Numbered from the stretch's first letter, positions 47,155-60,599 are shown. The stretch is DNA of 64,000 bases from Gnetum montanum (GCA_015680685.1 MNCI01000001.1:55045-119044); one strand, 5' to 3'. The notes: generated by a model not told the origin, from the letters alone. Translations and numbers: made by a program.

Positions 47155-47199
47155 ATATCTTCTTTAGAGTACAATGTGTAGAGTGGTATTCATCCTAAA

Positions 47200-47670
47200 T
47201 CATGCTAATGATTTGCAAAAAGTAGCCAATTATAAATTATTGATGTAACTTGATGAATAAATCAATAATTTAATCATTGGTAGAGATAGGCTTGGACAAG
47301 TTGTTACCTTCCTTCAATTCAATTGATGAAATAGAATTTGCTATCTATATAGTTGAACCTTTTACACATAACATGCTCTTTGAAAAGTTGAATCATTGAT
47401 GTGTTATCAATGTAGATCTCAAGGCAAAAATCAACATAATAGCCCAATTGATTGATGAGCTTCTTCAACCAAATAATGTACTAAATAAAAGAAGCCAACC
47501 ATATATTTTGCTTTACATGATGAGAGTATAATTGAAGTTTGTTTTTTCTTTTTTAATAAATGGAATTGATCCCATGAAAGATTATGGGTTTACTTATAGA
47601 CTTCCTTTCTTCTTCATCTTATTGATAATTAGCATCACTATAATCATGAAAATTACATCATATTTTACAA
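47200..47670 (-). pseudogene. RNase H of element D
   Basis: FHDYSDANYQ (47625-47655; GYSDADW in live copies), ERKSISKPIIFHGINSIY, SHHVKQNIWLASF, WLKKLINQLGY, IYIDNTSMIQL and HVMCKRFNYID are in the order of copia RNase H. The catalytic Asp of SDA is kept. Several stops. Confidence 0.85.
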
Positions 47671-47899
47671 AATTTATGAAGTAGTCAAGGGTGATCTTGA
47701 CATATCTCATCATATGCTTTAAGGCATTCATGTGTACTTGCCTTGTTTCTTGCACAAATATTGATAATTATGACATTAAAAACTATAAATTAGGCATTGA
47801 GTAATAAAGATATTTGAAGAATCTAAACATGGATATATAAAGAGAGGTCTTAACAAATGGATTATCTTCTTTTCTTATGAGTTTACAATGTAAAGGGTG

Positions 47900-48640
47900 A
47901 AAAGTGGATGTTTCTCTTCCATCATTTAAGCCATATTTTTCAACTATGACTTTAGTATATGCACATTGATGCATCTTTCATCTTCATCTACTTGAATACC
48001 TAGAAAAATTTTTAGGATTCTAAGGTTCTTCATCTCAAATTCATTTTTCATGTCTTTTCTAAAGTCTAAAATCATTTTTTAGAAGTTGATAGAAAGACTA
48101 CATCATCAGCATAAAGGAAAATCATGATTACATGATCATCAACATGTTTGAAATAAAGGGTATGATACAACATAAAAGCCTTGTAATAATTTTTAAGGAA
48201 AAACTTATGGATTCTATGGAAACAAGCTTTTGGTTCTTCCTTGAAACCATAGAGGGCTTTGTGAAACTTGCGAATATTATCCCCTTATTCTTGAACTTGT
48301 AATACTTAAGGCTATAAAATATAGATATCCTCTTCTACTGTGCCATTTAAAAAAGTAGAATTTACATCAATTTGGTTCAATTTTGCATTGAGATGGACAA
48401 TAATAAAAGTCATTAACTTAATGGTTTTAAACCTAGTAACAGAGGCATAAATATCCTCATAATCTATGTACTTTATTTGCCTAAAATACTTTGTAATTGG
48501 ATTTTATTTATGAGTAATAACATATTTGCTTTTATCAAATTTAGTTTTAAATGCCAACTTTGTATCAATTACTTTCTTCTTTTTAGGTTTATCTATTAAA
48601 GAACAAGTGTTATTTTTCATTATAGCATCATATTTCTTTC
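47900..48640 (-). pseudogene. Reverse transcriptase of element D
   Basis: From the N side: QIDVNSTFLNGTVEEDIYI (48310-48385), KFHKALYGFKEEPKACFHRI (about 48205-48275), YHTLYFKHVDDHVIMIF, the active site YADD at 48102-48113, FEMKNLRILKIFLGIQV (about 48010-48060). All are standard copia RT landmarks and YADD is intact. Nonsense changes are scattered, so no product. Confidence 0.92.
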
Positions 48641-48649
48641 TCATAGAAA

Positions 48650-49480
48650 TTTCCCATACCTAATCTTGTAGGGATTTTTGGAAATTAGGAGAAGTGATTA
48701 ACCTAATCAAAATGTAGGTGGATATGGCTACAACCTCATTCTAAAATGCATTAGGAATATTAGCATGCTTCAAAATACATCTATTCATTTCTTGTAAAAC
48801 ACCATTTTTCCTTTAAAAAATGACATTTTTTTGAGGTTCATAGCCATAGGTAGTCTATTTATCAATACCATGACTTTCACAAACTCCATCAAAATTATTA
48901 CTCACAAATTCACCCCTTCTTTCACTTCTAATGCTTGTGAATTTACAATCAATTCTATTTTCTAACAAATTCTTAAAATTTTGAAAATCTCTCAATGTCT
49001 CATCTTTATCATACAAAATATCTATTCATGTATATCTAGAAAAATCATCAACTATCATTAAAAAAATATTTACATCCATTTCATGAAATAGTAGGCATTG
49101 GGCCTACAACATTCATATGCAACAACTCAAAAGGCTTTGAAAATATTTTCTCATGGTTGAAATGTGATAGAGCTTCTTACTTTCCAAAAATGCATGCTTT
49201 GCATACTTCTTGTAGTACTTCTAGAAATTTCATCCTAATGGTAGCTTGATTCTTCACCAAATTTTGAAGATTTGAGTAGGATTCATGTCCAAGCCTCTAA
49301 TGCCAAAGTCTAGCAGCAAAAAAGTTTGTAGAACTTATACTTTCTTTGATTGAATGAGCAATCCAAGATACTAGATTTGATTTTCCATCATGGACATCTT
49401 GGAAACAATTTCAAACTCATTGGAAATTACACATTCATTATTATCAAATGTAGTCCTATTACCTTTCTTAGATATTTTAC
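48650..49480 (-). pseudogene. Integrase of element D
   Basis: MIVDDFSRYT (about 49025-49055), DETLRDFQNFKNLLENRI, TSIRSERRGEFVS (second catalytic Asp replaced by Glu), SHGIDKQTTYGYEPQKN reading TAG as Gln, and RKNGVLQEMNRCIL. CPYGK-like zinc-binding residues upstream are weak. Typical copia integrase core, inactive. Confidence 0.88.
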
Positions 49481-49839
49481 CAAAAGAGAGAAAAGTGTTT
49501 AGACAATTTTGGTATAGAAAAAATAGCATGAATAAGAATGGTAGTGCAATTATCAAGCTTAATTAGGCATATACCTATATGTTAAAGTTTACAAAATGTA
49601 TCATATCCTACTTTAATAGATCCAAGGTTTGAAGACTCAATATAATAAATAAAAATCTTCTTATTAGGAGTCATGTGATTGGAAAAACCATTTTATACAA
49701 TTTATGTATGACAATTAATTTATTTACATGAGAAACAAATAACAAAATTAGCTTTTGTACCTTCAACTAGTTCTTTTCCTTTATCTTGGGCTAATAAAGA
49801 AGACTCTCCCTTGCCTTGATTGTTATCTTGAACTATGTT

Positions 49840-50728
49840 ATTTTGGATTTTTAGGTTACTTCAACCTATCTTTAGTATGTCCCCTCTTGTTGTAGTACTT
49901 GCAAACTTATTGTTTTCTTTTTAAGAGCTTGATTTACCTCTTTCTCTTTCAAATCTATCTCTACCTTTAGAGTTTTAAAAATTCTAGTTCTATTTTATAT
50001 TATTTTGAATGGCATTCTTTTCTCTACCTCTACCTCTTCTATCTTGATCAATATATCTTTGGGGAGGTCTAGGTAACATAAGCATTGCCATTTTGAAAAC
50101 TAAAGATTTTTGGCTCTTCTAGGACTCTCATACTAGATACCAACTAATAAATAGTGTAGGAGGAGTAATCTTTTGTTTAAACTATGATAACTTGAATGTT
50201 TTGATATCTATAGTTAGCATACAAGAATTTAAAAACCTTTTAGAGTTCTTTTCTCATGGAATAATCACACTAGTACTTTTCTAAATTTTTTAACAATAAA
50301 AAATCAATCAAAAAAATGATTCATGGAGTCACCCTTATGCATCTTTAAATTATCAATGTTAGATATAAGTTTTAGCTTCTTGAGTAGCCAGGTTACTACA
50401 TCTTCTTCGAACTCTTCCTACAATACCTTTCAACATTACTTATATGTCTTCTTAACTATGATCCTAATACTAATTAATTTAAATAAAGATGTATAAATAA
50501 TTATTTTGTTAAGAGAATCTCACTTTTGGATGGTCTTCAATTCCTTATTTTCTTATGTTGTTAAAGTTTTAATGTTAGTAGGAATTGCAAAGATAATTTT
50601 AACATATGTCCAAACTTCATTGATTTGTAATAAAAATTTCATGAGGTAACTCCAAAATGTAAAATATTTAGAACCATTAAAAATAAAGGAATACCTATAA
50701 ATTTTATTAGTTGTCATGTTAAACTGAT
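49840..50728 (-). pseudogene. Gag of element D
   Basis: Begins just after the PBS. IYRYSFIFNGSKYFTFWSYL (about 50645-50710) is the copia Gag opening pattern of an F.G.NY..W segment. IDNLKMHKGDSMNHFF (about 50300-50350) and a decayed zinc knuckle VCKYYNKRGHTKDR (49865-49905) follow. The knuckle should read C..C....H....C; its second Cys is Tyr. Confidence 0.78.
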
Positions 50729-50740
50729 GCTTTAATATCA
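50729..50740 (-). promoter_or_regulatory. Primer binding site of element D
   Basis: TGATATTAAAGC on the minus strand differs from the tRNA-iMet PBS TGGTATCAGAGC only by transitions (G to A, C to T, G to A). One base from the LTR end. Confidence 0.75.
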
Positions 50741-50741
50741 C

Positions 50742-52054
50742 TATCAAAGATTTGTGCAATGGAAGAAGGTTCCAAAAATGCATTAATGATAAAATTTTTA
50801 GTTCCAAGCTCCATCAGAAAAGTTACCATAAGTTCACCATGAGCCAAGAGAGATCATGATATTACAATATGAGTCTTGACCAGAGATCATGAGTGAACCA
50901 CAAATTATTAATGAAGACAATGAGCTAATCATGAGTCATTATTGAGATAAAATGAATGAGCAAAGCATGAGCCATTATTGAGATAAAATGAATTATTAAA
51001 CTTAGAGATAAGGTCATGGTAGCAAAACATGTATGCAAGTATTGATCATGAGTTGTAATCTAAGACCATAAGGTAGCCATAAGTTATGATATTTATCCAC
51101 TTCAGCCACATGTGCATAATGTGTTATGGTGATTAATCATCAGTGAATCAAAAGTCCTAATTTATAAACATATGTAAATCATGAGTTGTGGTGAGATCGT
51201 GGTGATGAAAGTAGCATAGAAGTCGCAAAATTCAGCTAGGATTTCTTCAAAGATTTAAATGAATGAACTTTCAACCTATAGAAAGATGAAACCTACATCT
51301 TTATATGGATAATACTTAGGTCTCAAAATAATCTAAACACTTAGAAATCAATTTAAATAGTAATTTTAAATCAACTTTGGCAAACCATTAATATTAAATT
51401 TTTTTTGAAATTATGAAACTTTTACTATTTTGAGAACTAAGGAAATGGATTAAGAACATGTAAAACAACTAAGAACTTGAGAACTTAAATGAGAAATGAG
51501 ATCAAAGATAAGAAATAAGATTAATTTTAGAACATGAGAGAAAATTGAGATTAAATAAAAATAACTTAGGATAAAACATTATAAACATAAGAATAAGAAA
51601 GAGAAAAATGCTCTTGAAACATGTTAATTAAGCACAAATGAAAATGAACATAAAAAATGTTTAGAAAATAGATACTTATATCTTGATATTTTAAGCATAA
51701 AATGGAGGATAATTTATGTAAGTATGAGAAAGTGATGATGCATGACCAATGTTACTCTTATCATCATTTCACTCCTAGAGCATCTCTTTGTATGTTTCAT
51801 ACTTCATGACTTCACTAATAACTGATGGGCATATTTCATACCACTACAACTCCCACTATGACACCTCACTCCACTAGCTTTACTACTTTATGCACATGCA
51901 CATGGATGTGCATATTATTTTATAAAATCTATTTTAAAAAGAATAAAATGATTAACTAACTTGATCTTCAACATACAGAAGGTACATAACATATAAAATT
52001 TAATACATATCAAAAGAATGTAGAATACATAGGCATCCTAGATAATTTCCAATA
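50742..52054 (-). repeat. 5' LTR of element D
   Basis: Minus strand starts TATTGGAAATTATCTAGG and ends TTTGATA; 1313 bp. Shares with the 3' copy the TATCATCATTTCACTC-type block and the GAGTCAT motif array (50840-51200). Confidence 0.9.
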
Positions 52055-52059
52055 CTTCT

Positions 52060-52715
52060 TCCTTGGTTTCTACCTCTTAAAGAAATTTGAGAAACATAGG
52101 TAGTATCTTGTCTTAATGATGAAGATTTTTTCAAGTTGTGAAGAGCTCTTAAACTTAATAAAGTTCATCTAAAGTATAAGTGGCGAGGTCTTTGGTTTGG
52201 ATTATGGTTTTCACAACATTGACATATCTATAGTCCCCATAAAATAGAGTAATGAATTTTTTCACCTTTTATTTCATCGAGTAATTATAGTTATACTCAA
52301 CATTTATAAGACATAGAATGTACCTTTGAAGGAAATGCTCAAGGAGATCACCTTTATGGATTTTCATATTTTCAAATTCTATAATCACTTTTAGCTTTTT
52401 AAACTTTCTATTGGTCTTATTGGTCTTATACTCATTGTTTAGGGCATCCCAACATTTTTTGGAGGTGTTTTTAGTTATAATTATAGTCCCAATGGCCTCA
52501 CTATAACTTGTACTTATTATCATATTAGCCAATGAATATAACTTAGTATATTTTAGTAGCTTCCTTCTTTGCTCTCTTGTTAGAGCATGGAAATTTAGAG
52601 TAATTACAAGTCCATTTTCTTCATAACCACTACATAACCAAGATTGTTTTGCTTCATAAAAAGTACTGTAATTATTGTAATTAGACCCAAAAGGGTATGC
52701 TGTACTAATAGACAT
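52060..52715 (-). pseudogene. Gag of element E
   Basis: A 148-codon open frame (52269-52715) starts MSISTAYPFGSNYNNYSTF and contains KQSWLCSGYEENG, EAIGTIIITKNTSKKCWDALNNEYK and MKIHKGDLLEHFL, the copia Gag (UBN2-like) pattern of a ..CWD.L...Y segment. It continues, with TAA/TAG at Gln, to EVETKEE at element D's edge and resumes at 45816. Well preserved compared with neighbours. Confidence 0.8.
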
Positions 52716-53220
52716 ATCTATTGGTGTGACCTTTGGGGGTTTGACCTAAGGTATCTTTACCTAGACATTAGAGGTTATATCAACATTAAGTTATGAAGTT
52801 TGAAAAGGAAAATAATAGGTGTTAGGTGAAGTGGAACAAGAATGTGACTAGCCATCCCTTTTGACCAATGCTAGCCTAAGTATGATGGTAGTGTTGGATA
52901 GAATTTAAGGGATAGATACCAAAGAAAGATAGATCTATTGAATCCTCAAAGCATGATCTACATACATTATGCCATATCAATAAAGCATTCCTTTCATTTT
53001 TCTTTTGCATTTTCCATAATATTTTCTTTATGAATAATGTTGAATGTAATGAATATTTGACATTTTCCATGGCATCTAGGAATAGGATGTCACAAGACCT
53101 CATTAAATACTTGACCAAATGAAACTAATAATAAAAGTCTTAAGATCAATAAAACATAGTAAAACACTTAATAAGATCTATGGATGGCATTTCTTTGCCA
53201 TCTTCGCAACAAATTATCAA

Positions 53221-53231
53221 CTTTGATACTA
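53221..53231 (-). promoter_or_regulatory. Primer binding site of element E
   Basis: TAGTATCAAAG on the minus strand, a decayed TGGTATCAGAG, two bases from the LTR end TTTAACA. Confidence 0.6.
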
Positions 53232-53233
53232 CT

Positions 53234-54716
53234 TGTTAAAGATTGGAAGTAGAGTAAGATCCCTCTAATTATGTTGTAGCAGAACATTAAGCTTTGTTAA
53301 AGTTTATTTATGCCATCACAAGTTGTTCATGAGTGTTTAGAAGATTATGGTCTTTTATCATAGGTCGTGATGGTTAACCACATAGCATAGTTATGTTGTG
53401 CTATTTTACCACAAGTTCATAATCAATTATGATCTCTTAGAAATAGAGAAAAATAAACTATTTACAAATTACAAACTAATCATGAGTCATAGTTAGGTTG
53501 TGATAAATATTCTAGCCTTTATGGTACCTCTTATACTGTAAATTATCTTATGAGGGGATCTTGAGTCATGTACGTATTGTAAAAATATACCATGAGTCTT
53601 TGTAAGGTTGTGGTCATCTATAAATATCTTTATATTCACCATGAGTCATGGTGAAGACATGGTTCTATAGGAAATAGAACAACATTAAAAAGAAATTGTG
53701 AAGGTAATTTGAGCAAACATAAGACTCAACACTTGGGAATAAATACTAGAAACATGTTATACAACCTGTAGACATGGTAAGATAGAATTGAATTAGGAGA
53801 TAAATATCAATTAAGCCTTGCATTCAACATATGTATGCAAAATGTAAAAAACCAACATAAACATACATACACTGTTGAATCCACACTTAAGTAAATCTAG
53901 TTACTTTTACAATAATGATAGAAACATGAGGAAGAACTCTTACACATTAGAGGAGCTTGTAAAAATTACATACAAAGAAATTTATATACTTTTATATGAA
54001 ATTAACATGAAAGTGACTATAACCCTTCATCATAAACATGAAAAAAGAGAGAAATTAGCTTGAATCTATATATGGAAAGTGAATTTTTTGAACTAGAAGA
54101 TAAAAATACATCTAAATTCTTCGGTTCTTCATTATTAACATGAGGAAACATACATTTAACTTTAGAAAATTGAGAGAACATAAAATTAAAACCTGCATGC
54201 AAGAAACAAGTGAGAATGCATATATTGTATGAAATTATAAGAGAAATGATAATAAGAATTTGGGCATGAAGGGGATTCAATTCTTTAATTAAGAAAGCCA
54301 TTTTTCAAGAATATAAGAAAAGAAAAGAAATAAACCTAACAGGGCTTCCCCAAACATACAAAGCTTGCATAGGAATACTCAAGAGCTAATGGAAGGAAGA
54401 GCTTCTATTTACTTCAAGTAAAAATGCAACGTAAGGTATAATGGGAGGTTCATTTATACTTTTTTATGGAGGATTTTTCCTCTTGAAACATTGGTGAAAC
54501 ATGAAAGCTCTTATCTCATTCTTTCTATTTTAGCAATTTACTCAATCCCTAATCTTTTAAGATACTTTTTCTTCATACAAATATAATTATGAATTCTAAT
54601 ACATTAAAGTAAACATGCTAATATTAAATTGATTACTTCTTCTACTTACTATACTCAATATCAAAGGAAATGTAAATGGAGGAGTTAGGAGACATACATT
54701 CATACTATTTCTAATA
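53234..54716 (-). mobile_element. 5' LTR of element E (D-family relative)
   Basis: Minus strand starts about TATTAGAAATAGTATG and ends TTTAACA; about 1483 bp, close to solo LTR S. TATA-like AGTATAAATG near 54453. CATGAGTCATGG motifs at 53488, 53565 and 53638. Beyond its right end lies the LINE endonuclease, so E probably inserted into the LINE. The matching 3' LTR was not found. Confidence 0.65.
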
Positions 54717-54744
54717 AGTGTAATAATGTTATTAAAAAAAAGAC

Positions 54745-55190
54745 AAAGATTTCCATTCATGTTGTTGAAAAGTAAAAGGTACTTCTTCTAATTTATCAAA
54801 GTCATTTTCTGATATATTAAAGTCTCCACAAATCAACTAGATAGCATCAAGAATACCATTTTTAATTTGAGATTAATGAAAAGATCTTTCTTTGGAATCA
54901 CATAAAACATATATACCATAGATACTAGAAATTATACCAAAAACATTTAAGTAAATCCAAAAATATTTCTCTAAAATAGAACTATAATTAATGATTCAAG
55001 TAGAATATTTTTTAGTAATACAAAGAAGAACACTACCTCTTCCAGCTTCATGATTTGTAAAAAGTATACTCTTTAAGTATAATAAAATTACTTACCAAAT
55101 TCAAATTAAAATAACCTATTTTAACTTCTTAAAGATACAAAAAATCAAATTTTTTATAATGACTTTGGATAACTACTTGTTGCTGAGGTT
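54745..55190 (-). pseudogene. LINE endonuclease domain
   Basis: On the minus strand: NIYG-like residues (SIYGIYVLCDSKERSF), then ICGDFNISENDFDKLEEVPF (about 54790-54850). GDFN is the hallmark of the apurinic-type endonuclease of plant L1 elements (normally GGDFN). Upstream residues read SWKR..SSLY where GxGGL is expected. Stops and a shift. Confidence 0.7.
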
Positions 55191-55649
55191 AAAAAAATCC
55201 ATGAACATGCAAAAACATGAACTTTATAAGGGTACAATGCCAACTTAGTTTTTTATTCAATATTCATAACAAAATAAAAGAAATTAAGTTATGAAAACTT
55301 AGAAACAATTAGATTATAACTTTTATGAGTAATGTTCTTTAGAGTTCTTAAGCTTTTATGATTTAAGATTGCTACATATGATGTCTTACTTTCTTTTTTG
55401 GAGGTATGAAAACCTCTTGAAATTACTGTATTATTTTTAGAAACTTAAAGTATTTTTTGGATAGCAGAATTTGAAGGTGGTACCTTTTCTCTCTATTTAT
55501 CTTTTTTCTTGATATTATCTTCTTTTTATTCATCTTCTTGAGGATTCATTTACTTTTCTATGAGTTCATCTAAAGAATTATCAATCATCTTTTTATAAGT
55601 TTTCAAAAGTATCTTATGCTAATTTTTCTTTATTATTTTTTGGTGATTG
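55191..55649. other. No gene recognised
   Basis: AT-rich; lies between LINE ORF1 and endonuclease remnants on the minus strand and is probably decayed LINE sequence. Confidence 0.4.
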
Positions 55650-56250
55650 GTTTGGGATAGTTAAAAACCTTATGAGATGACTAATGGTAATAAAAAACAT
55701 GTATTAGAAATGGTACAGTAAGAAATGTTTTGTTCCAAAATTTTTCTATGTATGATAGCTGAATAAAAGATAAATTTCATTACTTAAATCTAGTTCTACA
55801 TAAATTCTTTAAGGTGGTTATGTATTAAAATATATTTTGTAAAAATAGTAATTTTGAAATCATACTAGAAACATCTATGATTTAAGGGTGTATAGGGAGA
55901 ATGAGTGAAGATAGTTGTCTATAGAAATATTAGGGAAGTTAATCTATTAGAGCAAATTCATGACTTCTCTCCTCACATAATTTAGATAACGTGCTTTAGG
56001 AGGTTGTTGATCTTTGATTCTACTAGGACATGAATACATCAAAATAGATTCTACTACTATGAATGAGCTAATCATGATTAAATCTATGTTAACAATAAAA
56101 TACCTCAAGGAAAATGTTGTCTTGTATTTAAATAATGACTATCTTTGTTACATGTTCCTCAACATAGCAATGGAAATCAAAAGCTTTTTACTTCAAATTT
56201 TACATAGCTATGATACTAATTAAAGAGGTGTTATGGAATATGTCATTCTT
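55650..56250 (-). pseudogene. LINE ORF1-like remnant (DUF4283-type)
   Basis: On the minus strand RIYVELDLSNEIYLLFSY (about 55765-55820), then WNKTFLTVPFLI, matches the (A)RICVELDL....P..I....W.Q...Y pattern of the DUF4283 region found in plant LINE ORF1. The cysteines of the zinc knuckle that should follow are lost. It stands upstream of the endonuclease, where ORF1 belongs. Confidence 0.5.
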
Positions 56251-56689
56251 TAATTTTGAGCTCTCTACTAGCAAACTTTCTGAACTGAAATCACAAAAGA
56301 GTCACTAAATAGAGAAATAATCTCAAAATGAAGAATTATTTATAAAGCTAAAAATTGTACAAAAGATGACAATAATTCTACATCAAACTAATTTAGAACT
56401 AACACTTATATAAGCTATCACATTTAACTAGGATAATGAAAATAACCTAAACCTCATCTTTTAGAGAAAATAACTTATTCTGAAACCTATCATGTACTTA
56501 CACATAGCTATGCATAATTAAGGTAAACAAATAAGAAAAGCTATGTAACTTTAATAAAAATTGAGAGAAAACCAAAAGAGATAAGATGAACGTATTTAGA
56601 ATGCCATTATAAAGAAATAGTTTTTATAAGATTATTCTAAGGACGTATTCTCTTTCCCTTCTTCATATCTACTACAAATATGCTCAAAG
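56251..56689. other. No gene recognised
   Basis: AT-rich sequence without features that I can support. Confidence 0.4.
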
Positions 56690-59190
56690 ATTTATGTAGT
56701 AGCTTTTGGCAGTTATAATGGTTACAAAGTTATGATTAGATCAATTTTATGTTTTCTTAAAAAAGTTGTAACCTATTAGATAGTTGCCTAAATTATTGAT
56801 AAGCTTTCTTGATTTTCTAAATCTAGATCCCTTCTATCGGTAACTACTAAGTGAACTTCAAATGATTTAACAAAATTGTTACAACCTTATTCAATGTAGT
56901 TGGATCAGTATTGTCAAGTTTCTTAATAATATTTCTATTTCTATTTCACTAGTGTGTAATTTGAAAAATGAACCAGTTAGCTCATTGAATATAGTTCCTA
57001 TAGTTAAGCAAGTTTGTTTTAGCTCCAACTTCTTTGGAGTAATCTCAATCATTATCCTTGCAACCACTATCATCATGTTATCCAAAAAATCTCTTTTGTA
57101 TTATGGCAATACCTTTGTTTTCTTTGTAGCTATTCTAACCAAATTTTAAACCCTTTGTTCCATTGAACAAAAATAACTTGATTTTTTTCCTATTCAATTT
57201 TAGCTCAGTTCTCTTGCATCCATTCATTATTATAGATGATTTTATCAATTAGCTCTTGGAAACTAGGCTGCAAAAGGTAGGAATAATGTTGAGCTTTACC
57301 CTTTTTGACTTTTTCTAACTCAAAGCTCATAATAGCCAACTTCTCTTCTAACTTTATCATAGCTTATTGTTTATTTTCTAGAAGCAATTCTTTAATAGAA
57401 AAAATAACTTTAAGTTGCTCATTTTCATCTTTTGATTTCTTTAACTCTTTTCTTATTTTAGAAATTTTATTCTCATTTTATAGTAAAAATTCTTTAAGCT
57501 TGGCTATTTTATTATTGGATACTTCTCTCATATCTTTAATATATCATAATAGAACATCACTAACTTTTGCCCTTTGGCTGAGGGATCATCTTTCTTATAA
57601 GGAAAGATACGAGTCACTTTAGTTTCTAGCTTGGTTTGGAGCTTCTGGCTAAGGATGATCCTTCCTTCCTTTTTTTTTCATGTTGAAGGATTAATTTTCT
57701 TCTTTTATTAAGTAGTTTAAGGAAATGTCTAAAATTGTTAGGGCTAATGATGAGCTCTCTACTTCCTTCTATTTTTGTTTTTGTAGCTTTTGTTGCTCTA
57801 GTAACTTTTGTTGTTGTTGTTGCTATTGCTATTGATTCTTTAGAAACTCTTGTTATTTTTCTTTATTAGCCTTTATTCTTTTAATCTTTATTTTTCTAGC
57901 TACATTTACCCTTGCATATTTAGCTCCAATTGATAGGAATTCTTTATTAGTCATGACCTATTCTGGATCTTATAGCTTCTATAAGAAATCATTTTTTCCA
58001 TTAGAGTTAAATATTCATTAGGAAAATATCTAGTCAAAGGATGACCTCTATTTTTCATCCATTTGCAAACCTTGTTAACTAGTTGATCATAAGTAGAGGC
58101 TGGAAGCTTCATAGATAAGCTTCTTTTCAACTATTTTGGTGCTTCATCCTTGGCTTGATTAATCTCTTTATCTATAGCTTTTTGATAAGCAACATCTATT
58201 TCTTGAGATGATGAACTTTATGAGTCTTGGTAGTTGAATATATCTTCTTTGGAGCTACAAGAAAATCACATTTCTCTTTATAAATCTTGGTTATGTCTTT
58301 AAGATGTCCTTCATTTTGAATTCCCAAAAGTGGAATTTTAAAGGAAAGACTTCATTATTCTTGTAATCATGTCTTAATGGGCTCTTTGACATTTCTCTTC
58401 CCACTTCTAAAGTTGTAATATATGGAGCTACAAACCTTGGAAGCTTAAAAGCCTATCCCTCAAACTTGCTATTAACATATGAGTATAATGAACATGTAAA
58501 AAAATAGCTCCATAGCATTTGATTCTTATTTCATTAATAATTTGCTAATTTATATTTGGTAGGAAGGCTCCTAAAATGAAATCAAATAATTGAGGTCAAA
58601 CATAGTTCATTAGAAATTCTAAGGCTTGGACATCAAAATATCTCTTCTAATATATTACTAGGGAGAAATCATAACATGGTTCCTCAAGTTAAGCTTTATC
58701 TTGTAATGCATAACTAGTGAAAATTAAGGTTATTCTTTTAGGCTTAGATATTTTTCTTAATGAAAAATCCATTTAAAATAAGATTAAATTCAACTGAGCC
58801 CCTTTTTCTTCAATATCTACTAAGATAATTTGTAATACATCATTCATATACTATATATGGAAGAAATTATTTTTATTTTCTAGGGCTACCTAAGCCTAAA
58901 TATGATAAGTAGCAACCATATTAAATTCATCCTATACAAAAATTTAAAGCTAAAATAAAAATTGTGTATGGAAACCTAAACTCTATGACTTTAGAAATAG
59001 CATTATGATATTCTCAAGCTTTTATAAGATTTACTGATGATATTTTGAAGAATTTTTTCATTTTTGGGAAAGTCCAAAACTTGCCATTGAGCACCTGCTC
59101 ATTGTATTAATAAGCTTCTACTTCTATTATGTCCGGCCCTATTAGACCATAAAAACAACACAAAGAAAATATATGTTGTAGTCCATGACC
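56690..59190 (-). pseudogene. Unidentified long ORF with poly-Gln and coiled coil
   Basis: The minus strand reads as protein over most of 2.5 kb, with some shifts and stops mostly of the CAG-to-TAG type. Segments: FDFILGAFLPNIN (about 58550-58590), EGHLKDITKIYKEKCDFLVAP (about 58250-58310), EIDVAYQKAIDKEINQAKDE (58140-58200), PASTYDQLVNKVCKWMKNRG and HPLTRYFPNEYLTLMEKM (58000-58110), a CAA/TAG run at 57800-57850 that would encode about ten Gln, a Lys/Glu/Leu coiled coil (57310-57500), and ITPKKLELKQTCLTIGTIF (56960-57050). No transposase, RT or integrase motif. Probably an accessory ORF of another LTR element. Family unknown. Confidence 0.45.
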
Positions 59191-59399
59191 AAGAGCATTG
59201 TAATTTGGTGCAAAAATAATGACAAATAAAGTTGCCTTATTTTTCCTAACACTTGGAATTGTGATCCTCATCACTAGAATTTAAGGTAGAAATTTTAAAG
59301 TAAAATATGAAATTGGTAGTTCATACGCTACAATTTCACACATATTAACTTAATGAGGCAAAAAAAAAAAATGCTTTATAAGTTGTGATTTCCTCTTTT

Positions 59400-60330
59400 T
59401 CTAGGTAAAAAATTTGTATTATGCATGTACCTAGGATTGGGAAGGCTGAAAATGCCTTGGGATCCACAAAATTTTTGTTTTTCTAAGATTATAAGCTAGC
59501 CATAGCAATTTATATGCTAGAACCACTTGTAGCTAGCGTATAAATTTTTGGGCTTTAATTTTCATGCTGAAGACACTTGCAGCCAACGTATAAATTTGGG
59601 TATTGGAAAAATACATTGACACTAACACAAAATACCCTAGCCAACATATTTTGTACTAGAGCTAGTGTAAAAACCATCAAAACTTGCTAAGTTTGATAAA
59701 TAAACTAGAGCTAGAGGACTTGCAAACACTTGCAATTTTTAGCAATCTATAAGCAAGTATGGTAGAAATTTGTAGCAACAAATCAGGCCCTTGTTAACCT
59801 ATATAAACTAGAGAATATCATGTTAAAAGGAATTTTTGGGAAAATTTGCATTTAGCTTGAACCAAATACTTTCAAAGTAGTGCAAATTCATCAAAAGTCA
59901 AGTAACCAATTCACCACCACAACACAGATCTAGTCCTAGAGTGACCATTAAAGAGTGTTAGGAGCACAAGTTGGAATTTTTGTGAGTAAAGCTAACTACA
60001 AGACACACTCTACCAACTTCATTAGGCTTCAAGCATCCTCTATCTATCTCTTTATGCATTTAAAGCACACCCACTTGTACTAATCTAAACTTTGTTTTTG
60101 TAACAGTTATTATTATTTTAATATAGATTTGCACTTCATTTTTGTAGTATAAGTATATTTTGTGTTCCTCTGGGATTATATTTGCATTTTTAATTAAATT
60201 TCTTTACATCATTTTATGTATTGTAAGTCCTTGGGATGATTGGTAAGACCATCTGGGCAGCTTTGGATCCATTTTCTTGAGGCCCATGGAATCTAAAGTC
60301 AAACTATTTCGCTACAAATCTTTGGTTTTC
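59400..60330 (+). mobile_element. Promoter/LTR-like region upstream of element G
   Basis: A TATA-like CTATATAAAC (59799-59808) is preceded by two 45-50 bp degenerate repeats (59513-59562 and 59563-59606, each with CACTTG(T/C)AGC and GTATAAATTT). T-rich and A-rich sequence without coding follows. The distance to G's gag ATG (about 1.4 kb) fits an LTR plus a long leader. No PBS was recognised, so the LTR end is not defined. Confidence 0.4.
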
Positions 60331-60599
60331 TAGCACCATATTTTTCCAGTGTTATAGTTTCTAGTGCTAGAAGGAAGGCCTATACCCAAATTCTTCACTC
60401 AATCTTTCTTTTCCCTCTTACAAATTTGATTCTAATTAGTTTAAATCTTCAAATATTACCTTAGAATTCTCTCAAAAACCAATGTTCAAATTGTAGTAGA
60501 TTGGATGTCTTGTAATTTTTCCAACAACTACTAAACTTTCTAAGCCCTAGCATATTTCTTAGGAAAACTTGCATTTTTCACTTATTGAAATCTACCTTT

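Larger units (their letters stand above)
45817..52054 (-). mobile_element. Element D: complete copia retrotransposon, TSD CTTCT
   Basis: 6.2 kb on the minus strand: 5' LTR (50742-52054), PBS, gag, integrase, RT, RNase H, 3' LTR (45817-47154). Flanked by CTTCT on both sides (45812-45816 and 52055-52059). The integrase-before-RT order makes it Ty1/copia. LTR ends have decayed from TG..CA to TA..TA. LTRs differ noticeably from each other, so it is old, yet the domain order is complete. It inserted into the Gag region of element E. Confidence 0.92.
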